From Muscardinus avellanarius (taxonomy: Eukaryota; Chordata; Mammalia; Rodentia; Gliridae), in assembly GCA_963383645.1 (NCBI GenBank), contig OY726558.1, forward strand, positions 180,689,634 through 180,753,633: DNA of 64,000 nt, given 5' to 3'. Positions 33,203 to 44,810 of this stretch are shown piece after piece; the first letter of the stretch is position 1, and every line of letters begins with the position of its first letter. Below the pieces are notes generated by a model, which searched no databases, was not told the DNA's origin, and saw nothing but the letters and a program-made list of their open reading frames with translations. Both the position numbers and the translations under genes were made by a program.

Positions 33203-33387
33203 ACCAGGTGTGGTGGCACACGCTTGTAATCCCCACACTTGGGAGGCTGAGACAGGAGGATTGCGTAGGTTCAAAGACAGCCTCCACTGGCTTAAGAGAC
33301 CTTCTTTCCAAATAAAAAATATAAAATCGGTCTGAGAGTGTAGCCCGGAGGTAGAAGGCCCCTAGGTTCCATCCCCAGTACCACCAA

Positions 33388-33439
<52 letters not shown>

Positions 33440-33440
33440 T
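33203..33440 (+). mobile_element. B1-dID SINE, plus strand, with (AAT)16 tail
   Basis: Head 'accaggtgtggtggcacac', ID-like part 'tctgagagtgtagcccgg', tail 'cagtaccaccaaaat' expanding into (AAT)n to about 33438. Flanks 'atagaaattct' and 'atataaattct' suggest the target-site duplication. Confidence 0.9.
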
Positions 33441-33826
33441 ATAAATTCTAAAAGTATACACATATTCAGTGAAAAGTAACAGGTAAAATATATAATTTCA
33501 TATTTTACATTGTGTATGTATTTTCTATGAACTGAGTAAATCTCATTGAATTCAGTATTTTTATGATCTCATTCTTGATAATATGTAAAAATCTAAATGA
33601 TCCTTAAGAGAAATCAAGTAAGATGTTTGTGCTTTTTCTGAGGAGAGGATAATCTTTGCTTCTGCCATGCAATGATATTGGAGAAAAGCTGTATTCTAGA
33701 AAGACTGCTGTCTATTTTCTCTCACTAGAAAGATTACTGTACATTTTCTCTCACTACAAGAACTTCTCACATGGTTCAGTTCTTCTTACAGTGAGATTTG
33801 AGACAGATACTTTCTCATCTCAAGTA
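33441..33826. other. Interval with nothing recognised
   Basis: About 385 bases, AT-rich, containing a local duplication of 'agaaagattactgtacatt'-like text near 33700-33750. Confidence 0.5.
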
Positions 33827-33941
33827 CTTTCTCTCCTCCTCCTCCTCCTCCTCCTCCTCCTCCTCCTCCTCCTCCTCCTCCTCCTCCTCCTCTTCTTCTT
33901 CTTCTTCTTCTTCTTCTTCTTCTTCTTCTTTTCTTCTTCTT
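33827..33941. repeat. 115-bp polypyrimidine tract, (TCC)n then (TTC)n
   Basis: Every base is C or T. Roughly 18 CCT units are followed by about 17 TTC units, then it joins the tail of a minus-strand SINE. Long Ser- and Leu-rich frames across it are artefacts. Confidence 0.96.
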
Positions 33942-34373
33942 GTGCTGGGGGAACTCAGGGGTATTCTATCTTTGAGCTACATATACTCCAGGCCTTATTT
34001 TATTTTATTTTATTTTATGTTTTATTTTGAAACAATATCTCACTAAATTGTGTAGGACCTCACTAAGTTGCTGAGGCTGACTGTAAACTTGCATTTTTTT
34101 TTCCCCTGTATTGGGAATGGAATGCAGGACATTTTACCTCTGAGCTACACCGCCACCCGTATTTTTTATTCTTTATTTTGAAACAGGGTCTCACTGAGTT
34201 TCAAAGGGTCTAAGTAGCTGAGGCTGTTTGTGAACCTTGTTCCTCCTGTCTCAGCCTCCCAAATGCTGGAATTAAAAGTGTGAGCCACCAACCCTCGCTG
34301 CAAAATTGAAATTCTCCTGTCTCATCTTTCCAAGTACTGAGATTACAAGCTTGAACCACTACACCTGGCTTTC
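33942..34373 (-). mobile_element. Old B1-dID-type SINE containing a second SINE
   Basis: Reversed tail 'gtgctgggggaactcagg', a (TTTTA)n linker, and 'ctaagttgctgaggctgac' run up to 34093. The head resumes at 34299 and ends 'gaaccactacacctggc'. Confidence 0.8.
34094..34298 (-). mobile_element. B1-dID-type SINE nested in another SINE, minus strand
   Basis: T run, 'gtattgggaatggaatgcag', 'gaaacagggtctcactgag' and 'gtgagccaccaaccctcgc'. Its removal rejoins the outer SINE in register ('cttgca' then 'aaattgaaattctcctgtct'). Confidence 0.82.
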
Positions 34374-35397
34374 AGGTAGTTTCTTTCATGTTGAGTGTAT
34401 AACTTTGCTACTTTCCCAATTTTATCCAGAAATAAAAAAAACCTCCTTATTCTGATTTACATTTTCCAAAGAATATTGTCCTATATAATTACTTTGTTTT
34501 TCAATTTTATTTTTATTTGATGCATTATACATTTTACAACATATTGGGGTATGAAGTGTCAAATAGATGCATGTAGGTAGTTCTTGGTGGGCTCTCCACC
34601 AGGTCTCTTCTTCCTTCTATTCCCTCCCCATGCACGTCTGTGATATGGGTAGCTTTGTATACATTCATAACATTCTTTCTACTATTACACTTTTGATGGC
34701 TTCATCTCCTGCCTGTTTCCCCTCAGTTACTCTTGTGGAGTTTCCTCTGCTTGTCTATCTGATGTTGCTCATATTTCCAAATATCTCTCTAACTCCTACA
34801 CGTAAGAGAAAACATACATCTACTCATTTGTTAAGACTGGCTCTACTTGCTTAGTGTGATACTCTCAAGCTCCTTCCATTTTACTGCAAAAGGCAATATT
34901 CTGTTCATCTTTATGGCTGAGCAAAAGTCTGTTGTGTGTATATGACAAAATTTTGTGATCCACTCACTTATTGATAGGTACCTAGAATGGTTCCATAATT
35001 TGGCTATTGGAAATTGTGTTGCTATGAATGTGCCTAAGTGAGTGTTCATATTCAGATTTCATTTCCTTTGAGAAGATACCCAGGAGTTCCATCGCAGGAT
35101 TACATGATAGCTACATTCCAAGGCGTCTGAGAAAACTTCACAATGATCTCTGTAATGGCTGTATTAACATGCATTCCCACCAACAGTGTCACCGAGTTCC
35201 TGTTTCCCCACAATCTCTTGACAGCATTTATTATCTGTGTTTTTGAGGATTGTCATTTTTACTACAGTGAGGTGGAATCTCAGTGTACTTTTAATTTGCA
35301 TTTCCTTGTTTACTAAAGATGTTGAGCATTTTTCACATATTTGTTAGACATTTGTACTTCTTTTGAAAAGATTATCCAGTTCTGTTCCCCATATTTT

Positions 35398-35780
35398 TTT
35401 TTATTGGTGCATTGTAGTCATACATCTTAATAGGGTACAAGATGGTAGAGGCATACATGCACACATCACTCATTTAGACATTTCATAATTACCTTCCCAT
35501 TCCCTTCCCCCTCTCTCCTTCTCAGGTTTGGCATAGTGATTGACTTTGATGTGTTTGCTAATGTACATCCATGCATATTAGGGAATTTTTCTCTTTGCCC
35601 CTCTCATCCCCCTCAGTTAGGTCTCCTTGTTTGCTCATTTATTTATTCTCCATCTTTGTTTCGAGTTCCTCCTATGATCCATTTTTTTTTTTTTCGGGTC
35701 TGGGGATGGAACCCAGAGGCATTTGACCTCTGAGCCACAGGAATGCACCACCATGCCCGGCTTTTCCTCCTATGATCCAT
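35398..35780 (-). mobile_element. L1 3'-UTR insertion inside an older L1, minus strand
   Basis: 'ttggtgcattgtagtcatac', 'agtgattgactttgatgtg' match the 25780 family. 5' truncated. Flanked by 'tctgttccccatatttt' (35381-35397) and 'tttgttgcccatatttt' (35781-35797), 15 of 17 identical, taken as the target-site duplication. Confidence 0.9.
35686..35763 (-). mobile_element. Internally deleted SINE nested in the L1 fragment
   Basis: T run, 'cgggtctggggatggaacc', 'tttgacctctgagccacag', then directly the last reversed head bases 'gaatgcaccaccatgcccgg'; the middle is missing. Flanked by a perfect 20-bp duplication, 'ttcctcctatgatccatttt', at 35666-35685 and 35764-35783. Confidence 0.95.
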
Positions 35781-36200
35781 TTTGTTGCCCATATTTTATT
35801 GGATTATTTTTGTTACTGTTAAGCTCTTTAAGCTCCTTGTATGTCCTAGATATTATGCCTTTGTCTGATGGGTAAATGGTGATCTTTTACCATTTTCTAC
35901 TTTCTCTGTATATTCATGATGGTTTCCTTTGCTGTGCAGAACCTTATTAGTTTAATGATGTCTCAATTCATTGATTCTTGTTTTGAAATTTTGAGCTATT
36001 TGGGGTCTTACTGAGGAAGTTTCTGCCTGTATCAATATGATACAGAGTTAGTCCTATACCCTCTTCTAGAAGTTTCAAAGTTTCTGGTCTAATTTCTAGG
36101 TGTTTGAGCCATCTCATGTTGACTTTTGTGCAGAGCGAGAGTTTAGGGTTTGGTTCCATTTTTCTACATATGGATAACTAGTTTTCCCAGCACTATTTGT

Positions 36201-37816
36201 CTTATGTTGTTTTGAAATATATTTCCTCAAACTTCTCACTGCATGCTGTGGGCATTTCTTTGGAAAAAAATTGAGATAGATAGGGTAAAGGAGTTTAGTA
36301 CTTGTTTTCATAACACATGCCCTTTCTTCACCAAGACTTTAATTTCCTCAGTCCCGAAATGTATTCCCAGGTTGTAATGCAAAGCATAAAGATTGTTTAC
36401 TTTTGTTTCAGTATGTTGGATTTGATATTGAGAAACATTTTATTATTTCCCTGAACTATTTTATCAGTGAAAAATCAAGAGTGGACCCTTTCATATTCTA
36501 TCATACTTTCCATTCACTGATATATTGAGAGAGAAGAAGAAACAAGCAAATTTAATATGAAAGAGGAAATGAAAAGGTTGTTCAAAGGAAAATAATCAGT
36601 TAATATGGCAAATATTATCCTGTTGAAAATCAGCACTTTGCTATCAGTCAGAAAAGTAATATGAAGAGAATAGAGATTAATAGAGTGCAGTGGAATTGTG
36701 CTGACTGAGAAATAAAGACTGATACCAAGGTAAATGATTATTTTTTAAATTGTCTAGAGGATTAATTTTAAACACAAGGTGAATCAAGCTCATTCTTGAT
36801 AGAAAGTGTATTTCAAATTCAGAAGAAAAATGAATGTCTATCATCAGGTATGTTCTTCAGTTCACTATCTTAGTTTTCTGTCTCAAAGTTGAATATATGG
36901 CTCAGTTGTAACTTTACCCCCTTTTAAGCCTGACATATTTGCTTTGGAAACAAATGTGTCTGGCTTAATATACAGAAGGTGGAGGCATGTTATAAAACCT
37001 AGACCAAAGAGAGTGTGTGCCATGAAGGAAGGATCTGTGGTATGTATCAGTGTGTGAAATGACAGGGAAAAACGAAGAATACAGTGCTTTTACCATTTCT
37101 AAAGATAACTACTTTATTTGTGAAAATATTTTTAATTGCTGATCTTATGGGTTTCAAGGGTAAAGGTAATTTTATATTTTGTTATTTAGAAATATTTTTT
37201 AGAAATATTTATATTTTGTTATTTAGAAGTTTGCCTTTTATGTTTAAAGCTTCATGTTTTCAAAGAATATTCTGTATTTGAAACTAAGTGCTATGCTAAC
37301 CCATACAATTAAACAACTAGAGAAGAATATGTAAAATATGACACATAGATTAAATACGCACACGCCACATTGATGAATCCTTCTGGCATATATGCACAGA
37401 TATTTTCACACATCAAAGTTTATTTATTAATTCTAAACCAATTTACCTTTTTATTTTTTTAAAACCACAACTTCTATTTCATGATATGGTCCTGCTTGTG
37501 AGGTAAACTTTGACGGATGCTGTTTATAATAAAGTTTCATACCAATAGTATTACTGGGGACAGTTATTTTTCTTAAGAAAATATTTTCTACACTCATGTA
37601 AATTATATTTCAAGCTAAAACAAAAGTATAAAATCTAGTGACAAAATATAAAATGTGTTAGCTTTTGCTAAAGCATTTCTTGTGTTTCTTTTGTATCTAT
37701 ATTTCTCATTACTCTAAGTATATTTCTGAATACAAATGTTTAAGTCATTTATCTCTACTTAAAAAAATCAGAGACTGAAAGGATTTATAATATGCATAAA
37801 GCAATGTTTCTTGCTG
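36201..37816. other. Long AT-rich interval, nothing recognised
   Basis: Holds one local duplication: 'tttatattttgttatttag' at 37171 and again at about 37208. No gene signal. Confidence 0.5.
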
Positions 37817-38150
37817 TGGTTTAATCTCAACGTTCTTCCTTAGGCTCAAATGTTGATGTTCCCAATGCCACAAAATTCAGTGGTGGCCTTGGCTGGAGGA
37901 GGCTGATTATTGTGGAAGTGGCCTTTGATGCTGTAACTGTCCCTCATGTGTTTTTCTCCTTCTCTCTCTGTCTGTCTGCCTCTGTCTGCCTGTCTGTCTG
38001 TCTCTCTCTCTGTCTTTCTGTCTCTCCTCTCTTTCTCCCTCCCTTCCTCTCCTGAGAGACTGAGAGAAGCTAAAGAGTACTTTGCCTTGGGCAGTGAAAT
38101 TTCTAAACCAGTCCATTTCTTAGCAATGAGAAACTAAGATGCCATATTGG
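37817..38150 (+). mobile_element. Probable MaLR-type LTR fragment with CT-rich insert
   Basis: 'tgtggtttaatctcaacg', 'ggctcaaatgttgatgttcc' and 'gtggtggccttggctggagg' resemble an MLT1-type LTR start. The centre (about 37960-38055) is a degenerate (TCTG)n/(TC)n pyrimidine-rich microsatellite. The end near 38140 is vague. Confidence 0.45.
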
Positions 38151-38806
38151 GAGAGAAATCAACTATTTTCAAATATATATGGGGAATTGAAAGAATTGCA
38201 GACATGGTTTTCAACTCTGTTCATGCAAATTTACATTATTTACATTTGAAAAAATAGATTCCTGGATTCACAGGACCCATCTGCAAACAAACAAACAAAC
38301 AAAAAACCACACCAACCATGAAACAATAAACATTTTTCAGCCTTATGTGATATATAATCTTATCCAAACTATATAATTCTGTTGTGACAGCTTTAAAGTC
38401 ATTAGATAATATATAAATGAATTCACGTGAGTATGTTCCGGTCAAACTTTATTTTCTTAACTTTCTGGGCCAGAATATCCCTGCTGCTTAGAATTTTCAT
38501 GTGTATGGCCTAAGATCTGTTCATCTGTATCAGTCTATGTCAATGGAGTTCCTCAGAAGTATACTTTTTAGTAAGACTGTACATTTAAATATTCTTAACT
38601 TGAAGAATAATACTCTGTATAAAATGTTCTTCAACCCTTATAATCCAAATTCCACCATAGAACAGAAGAAAAACAATCACTATGGCCACTGCCATTTCAA
38701 TGGGGGCATGTGAGACAGCTAGAATGTGTACAGATTCATCCCAATTCTTAAACACAATTTGGCAGAGGTTGTCATCTATTATTTTGTGAGCCTGCTGTTG
38801 ACATTT
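38151..38806. other. Interval with nothing recognised
   Basis: AT-rich unique-looking sequence with a short (CAAA)n run near 38287. Confidence 0.5.
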
Positions 38807-38822
38807 AAAGTCTGATGGTCTA

Positions 38823-39016
38823 GCCGGGCGTGGTGGCACATGCTTGTAATCCCTGCGCTTGGGAGGAGGAGACAGGAGAATCACGCAGGTTTGAAGCCGG
38901 CCACTCTGGGTTAAGTGACCCTGTTTCCAAATAAAAATATATTAAAAAAATAGGTCTGGGAGTGTAGCCCAGAAGTAGAAGGGTTTCCAGGAAGCTCAGT
39001 ACCACACACACAAAAA
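38823..39016 (+). mobile_element. B1-dID SINE, young, plus strand, perfect target-site duplication
   Basis: Head 'gccgggcgtggtggcacatg', young tail 'tctgggagtgtagcccag'. Flanked by a 16-bp identical repeat, 'aaagtctgatggtcta', at 38807-38822 and 39017-39032. Confidence 0.97.
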
Positions 39017-39084
39017 AAAGTCTGATGGTCTAAATCACTTATTTTATTTTAGTGTTTTTATTCATTTGACTCAAAGCTGAAATA

Positions 39085-39240
39085 AGTTCTGGTGTTTTAT
39101 GACATATTAGGGTGAATATAGTTAATGATAATGTATTATATTTCTCTAAATAGAAAATTTAGAATATAATGAATATGCTAATTACTCTGTTAGTATTATA
39201 CAATATATACATAAAAAATTACATTGTATATAATATATAA
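39085..39240 (+). mobile_element. Old L1 3'-UTR fragment, plus strand
   Basis: 'taagttctggtgttttatg', 'gggtgaatatagttaatga' and 'gaatatgctaattactctg' match, in order, the 3' UTR of old mammalian L1s. Confidence 0.65.
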
Positions 39241-40596
39241 AGTATATAAAAATCATATCAATATAAGATAAAATTAATGAACAAAGTAAAAATAAAAATA
39301 ACAATTTTATGATTATTTAGTAATCCACTCCATTAGATAAATAACACAAAAATTTCTCCAACATGAGATCTTCTTTGCCTTGAGGTTTCTATACAACTGA
39401 TGGGTTCCCTTTTGTTAATATTTTCAGAAATTTCTTAATGAAAAGCATGAGGCAAACCACACTATAATTAATGAATATTTTGTCTAATTTAACATTTTTA
39501 GACAATTCTTTGAATATTTAATTAATATCTAATGTCTTTACCAGTGATCTTATTAAACATGTTGTGTTTAATTTTTGCTATGAAACCCTTTATTTGAGAA
39601 TTTGACTAAGTAGAAATGAAAAGTAGTTGAAATATCAAACCCAGAAAGTTCTATTTAATTTATATGGTCTTGACTTTTGCTCAACTACTGAATAACCATT
39701 TTTAAAAATTGAGCTTCATGTCTCTCCTTTTTAACTCTACCATGGGAGTTATATGAAGCTAGTTGACACTGTTTAGAAATATGTGTAGCATAAAGTATGT
39801 TGACATTTTCAATATAAGGGCATTTGTCACAATTAATGAACCACTGTTGGCATGTTATTATGAACTCAAGGTTATACTGATTTATAACCAAATTAGGGTG
39901 GTACAAGGTCTTCTATGTTTAGGCTATGTTTATATATGTAACATTTCTTCCTCAGCAATGAAAAATCTGATTAAATGCAGAGACAAAATGAACAGACTAA
40001 ATGTTCTAGGCACCCTTATAGATGGTTTTCATCGTATGATTAAATTCTTACTGGTAGTACTCAAGATTTCTGTGAACTATTCTTGAAGAAAAGAGACTTG
40101 TGTCTTATTTGTTCTTGCTGTTTGAAATACATGCATAAAAGGCAAATTTCAGTGATAATTGAGAGGCAAACTTGGAAGTAGAAATTAGGGAAAATAGAGG
40201 ACTGTGATGTAATTAATTTATTGCATCATCCAGTGCATTAGCGGTTTCACACTTCTGTACTCATCAACAATAAATAGCAGAAAATGCACTACTATGGATT
40301 TCCTTTCTACATTTACAATAATGTTATTTTGCATATTTTTATAATAAACACTTAGACTTACTAGTACTTAGTTTCAAGGTGAATATAACCATGCAATTGT
40401 GAATTAAGAGATTAATTCAAACTGGTGCTCATAATCATGGATATCCCCAATGGCTTTGTGCTTTGGCTCTGTGCTTATGATCAAAATAGGACTTTCAGTT
40501 CTTTAATTTATTTCATATTTGTCTTTCTTACATCTAGTTCATTACCTTTCTTTTCGCATTTATCTCCTCCTACTCAGAAAATAGATTCTTTTTTCT
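39241..40596. other. Interval with nothing recognised
   Basis: A 107-codon plus-strand frame (39763-40086) is the longest chance-type frame here. It shows no domain I know and no gene context. Confidence 0.5.
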
Positions 40597-40801
40597 TTTT
40601 TCTAGTACTGAGAATTGAACCCAGGGACATTCTACAACGAAGCTACATTGCTAACTCTATTTATTTATTTGATTTTAAAATAATCATATTTAGTTACTAA
40701 GAATCTGGCTAAGCTGTCCAGGTTGCCCTTGATCCTGGGTTCATCCTGTTTCAGCCTCCCAAGTACTTAGGATTACAAACATGTGCCACCATGCTTGGCT
40801 C
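40597..40801 (-). mobile_element. B1-dID-type SINE, old, minus strand
   Basis: 'agtactgagaattgaacccag', 'gctaagctgtccaggttgcc' and 'gtgccaccatgcttggc'. Confidence 0.8.
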
Positions 40802-41166
40802 AAGAAAATAATATTTTGTTGGTAAATTTTGTAGCAATTTAGGTGAAATATATTTAAACAGATGGAGAAACATATCTGTGTATGATTGCTAGATAGAAAT
40901 TGGCATTTGAATTCATAGATTAAATTAAGAAGCTCTGCCCTCACCAGTGTAGGTAGACATCTTTCAATCCATTGAGGACCTGGATACAATGTAAATGGTG
41001 AAAAAACAAACACTCTCTTTCTTTTTTTTTCTCTCTCTCCCTTTTTCCATTTCTCCTGTCTTCAGACAAGAGAGCTTGTGATTTTTAAATTTCTTACCTC
41101 AAACCATCAACTTTTTTGGTTCTTCAGTTTGCTGGCAGTATATTGTGAGATTTCTATTCCTCTTGA
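40802..41166. other. Interval with nothing recognised
   Basis: About 365 bases, with a CT-rich patch near 41015-41050. Confidence 0.5.
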
Positions 41167-41171
41167 TTTTT

Positions 41172-41206
<35 letters not shown>

Positions 41207-41325
41207 TGTGTGTTACTAGAGAATGAACCCAGGAGTGTTCTAACACTGAACTATGCTACCAGAAATTTTTATTTTTAATTTGAAACAGGGTGTTCCTAAG
41301 TTACCATATGCTGGCCATTTTTTGA
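41167..41325 (-). mobile_element. Truncated SINE, minus strand, T run plus (GT)n tail
   Basis: T run 41167-41193, (GT)n to 41212, then 'actagagaatgaacccagg' and 'gaaacagggtgttcctaag'. The head stops at about 41325, so it is 5' truncated. Confidence 0.75.
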
Positions 41326-43740
41326 TGTTTTTAAATAATGACATTAAAAATAAATCTCAAAATTGTACTTTAATTTTTAATTTATGAAAATCTAACTTAC
41401 TTTACAATAATAAAAATTATTCATCACACTAGGGCTACTTAATTATATACTTTTCTTATGTTTTAAAAGTTAATAAGTCAAGAGTGAACTATCGTCCATT
41501 TCCTAACTAGTAGTTTTCTGGATATCGGTGATAAATTTGTTTTACACAGTATAAATTATTCCCTAGGATACTCTTTATCTAAACCTTGCTCGTTCATGGG
41601 GCCGCTGATGTTGCTTGTAGTATTCTACATATCAACTCTTGTCCAAGCTAGAGGATCAGAGAAATGGGAAAGTAGGACAATTCTATGCTCAGATATGCTC
41701 TGCTTCAGCAAGGTGAGAAGACAACAGGATACCCACATATTCTTTTACTAGCCCATGTAAATCTACTAATATTTCTTTAATTAAGCTTTCTACTGATTTC
41801 ATTAATTATAAACCTAGAAACACGAAAATACAATTTGAAATGTGTATTTTTACAGTTTTGCCCTAGCCCTTATTCTGTCAGCTTGTCTTCCTTAGGTCAT
41901 CAAGGAGAAAATCATACATATTTTTTTTATACAGTTCCTTTTCATTCTTATGACAAAAATACCAGAAATCATATTCAGTTGACCAGACAGCTTCCATTCC
42001 TATTACCATTTTAAGAATTACATGTTTTCCTTCTTAAATGATTTTTTACATCATATATTGACTTTGATGTTTAAAATGTTTGACATTTTCTGTGCTCTGC
42101 ACTACTGTCTTCCATTAATTTAGTTTCATCTAGCCTTCTCTCAAAGCATTTATTACATTGAATATATGTCATTTTCCAAGCAAATGAGATTTAAATCCCT
42201 TCTTTTATTTTCCCAACTCATATTGATAAATTATGCTTTTGTGATAAACTTATCTCTTCTCCATTTTAGGAGGTAATCACTCCCTGATTTTAAGAAGATC
42301 TGTAGCATTTTAGATTAAGTAAAATAATAGATGTGTTCTAAAAAGGGATGATAAGATAGGAAAATGATAAATGTCTTAGGCTTTATGGTTTTCCAGTAAT
42401 AGTTAATGAAGATTGACCCAAAGTGAAATAATTAGATCAGAGAAGATTGTTTTTGATGGGATCCTGCATTTGACTTCACTGCCCAGCTCCACCTGAAAGC
42501 TTTTGTCTTTCTCTGTGTGCACACAATATCCGGTGCTACTTACCACACTGAGAACATTCTACTCATAAATGAATTTTAGTTAATGTGAGTGGAAAAATGG
42601 GCTTAGAGAACAAACTACAGTGGCCACCACCTACTGCTCCTAATATATATCCCTACCAGACATTGACATCAAGACGGAAAAATCATTAAATAACTAAAGT
42701 TGCAATTGCAAAATATAATACAATTATTGGAACTGGAGTCAAAAGAATTTTAAAAATATGAAAATTTACACCATAAATTAGAAAATTAACTTTAAAAGAT
42801 AATTTTAATATATTCATTTTTTTCAAACGATAGCCCTATATAAGATTTTAAAATCTCATTCTTTCAGCTAAGCAAGTATGCTTTATCTCAGTAAATAACA
42901 AGCAAATTTTTAGCTAAGTATTTATGCAAGTGATTCTATCTGGAGTCCTGTTTATATGTATACAATGAAATTATACCTTCAATATGAGAAATAATCTCAA
43001 AATTCAAAACTCCAAAGAAGAGTTATTATGTTTTCCATTAGCAATAGATTCCTTGTATCAGTTCACATTACACCATTTATTTTCTGCAATTTATCTATTG
43101 TTAGAAGACATGGAACTTATTGGCATTTAGTTAATGTTAGTGATAACACTAGGCAAAACCAGTAGGAGAAAATTGGTTAAAATTTATTTTACCTTTATCT
43201 CAATTAAATGTAATTAAGTGTATCAGAGTCTGAAAATTATGTCTTACTCTTTTATTTCTGAAAATGATTCTAAAAAGCAGTATTTTAAATTTTTTCTAAT
43301 ATGTGTGTATAAATAAAAGAGACTTTGTTTTTTATCTTCTCTAATATAACTAATTAATATAGTACATGGCAGTGAATGAATTAAACTAAAATTGCTTAAG
43401 AAACAAAATAATTTGCTCCTGAGATCACAGAATGATGTGAGATATTAGTGAATTCAGACTAAAAAATGTTTCAAAAAAAAAAAACCTAATTTACAACAGA
43501 GAATTCCAGACCAAAAAAAAAACAAAACTTTGAATATAAACTGAAGTTGCAAGCCTTACAAAATTATCCTAAGACTTAAAGCATCATCTTTTAATTCTTG
43601 GTCCATTGTTATTTTCCATTTCTCTATTTTTATAATTAAAATTCAAATAACATTTTTGTTATACTTTCAATTTGATCATTCATGTTACCAAATTTTTAAC
43701 TTTAGACTCATTTGTCAAAGTGTTAAATTTGAGGCTAATA
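41326..43740. other. Long interval with nothing recognised
   Basis: 2.4 kb without any SINE or L1 that I can see, the least repeat-dense part of the window. It is AT-rich with no long frame. Confidence 0.45.
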
Positions 43741-43755
43741 AATTGTGAAAATTTA

Positions 43756-43961
43756 GCCAGGAATGGTTGTTCACGCTTGTAACCCAGCGCTTGGCAGGCT
43801 GAGACAGAAGGATCACACAAGTTTGAAGACAGCCTCAGCTACTTAGTGAGGTTCTCAGCAGCTTAGTGAGACCCTGTTTCCAAATAAAATATAAAATAGG
43901 TCTGGGAGTATAGCCCTGAGGTAGAAAAGCCCCTGGGTTCCACCCCAAGTACCACAAAAAT
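43756..43961 (+). mobile_element. B1-dID SINE, intermediate age, plus strand
   Basis: 'gccaggaatggttgttcacg', extra block 'ctacttagtgaggttctcag', tail 'tctgggagtatagccctg'. Flanked by 'aattgtgaaaattta' at 43741-43755 and 43962-43976. Confidence 0.93.
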
Positions 43962-43984
43962 AATTGTGAAAATTTAAATATCTT

Positions 43985-44180
43985 TGGCAATATACACGCC
44001 TATGATTTTTAATACTTGGGAGGCTGAGACAAGGGGATCATAGGTTGCACGACAGCCTCAGCAAGTAGTGAGTCTCACCAATCTATGAAAAACCTGTTTC
44101 AAAATAAAAATAAAATAGAGTTTATTTGGGAGGTAGAATATCTATGAGTCTAATCCCAAGTAGTGCAAACACCCAAAAAA
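43985..44180 (+). mobile_element. B1-dID-type SINE, very old, plus strand
   Basis: 'acttgggaggctgagacaag', 'cgacagcctcagcaagtag' and 'cctgtttcaaaataaaaa' keep the SINE order, but tail and head are strongly decayed. Confidence 0.7.
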
Positions 44181-44283
44181 GAAAATATGATTACATTGTA
44201 ATGAAATATAATATCAAAACTGTCCAGTACTTGAAAGATAATAGATAAAATGTAAAGAGGGAACTAAAAGATTTACTGTCACA

Positions 44284-44499
44284 TTTTTTTTTTTTTTTTG
44301 CGGGTCTGGGGATAGAAACCAGGGGCATTTGACCTCCGAGTTATACCCCCTGCCCTATTTTTTATTTTTTATTATGAAACCGGGTCTCACTGAGTTGCAG
44401 AGGGCCTCACTAAGTAGCTGAGGCTGTCCCCGAATCATGATCCTCCAATCTCAGCCTCCCAAATGCTGGGATTACAAGCATGTGCCCACACCCAGCCCG
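44284..44499 (-). mobile_element. B1-dID-type SINE, older subfamily, minus strand
   Basis: T run, 'gcgggtctggggatagaaac', 'cactgagttgcagagggcc' and reversed head 'attacaagcatgtgccca'. Confidence 0.87.
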
Positions 44500-44713
44500 T
44501 TTTATTTTTATTTGTCCTAATTTGTTATGCATCTATATGATGTTTGGAATTATGATGTTTCATACTAGTCATGAAATCCCTCTACTACTATGTATTATGG
44601 AAAACTTAATATGTTGTTTTATCTATGAATTCATTATCAAAATCAAGGTGAATAAGACTATCATGTTTTTTATAAGTATAGTATAATTTTGCTCTTACAT
44701 TTAAGAATTTGAT

Positions 44714-44810
44714 TATATATATATATATATATATTATATGTATTATATATGTGTATATATATTATATGTGTATATATATTATATGTGTATATATATTATA
44801 TGTGTGTGTA
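44714..44810. repeat. (TA)n grading into a 17-bp minisatellite
   Basis: (TA)n first, then about four units of 'attatatgtgtatatat'; exact copies start at 44761, 44778 and 44795. Confidence 0.88.

Larger units (their letters stand above)
34497..36200 (-). mobile_element. Old L1, minus strand, split by a younger L1
   Basis: 3' end at the left ('gatgcattatacattttac'), then reversed ORF2 from about 34830. ORF2 landmarks such as 'ggctattggaaattgtgttg' and 'accaacagtgtcaccgagtt' are visible. ORF2 resumes at 35798 ('ttggattatttttgttactg') and fades near 36200. Broken frames at 34843-35049 and 35968-36159 are ORF2 remnants. A different 3'-UTR family from 25780. Confidence 0.85.

Noticed and set aside
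33656..34046. Frames with long Leu, Ser and Phe runs
   Set aside because: They are translations of the (TCC)n/(TTC)n tract in different frames.
39763..40086. 107-codon plus-strand frame
   Set aside because: No recognisable motif, AT-rich codon use as expected by chance, no promoter, splice or poly(A) context.
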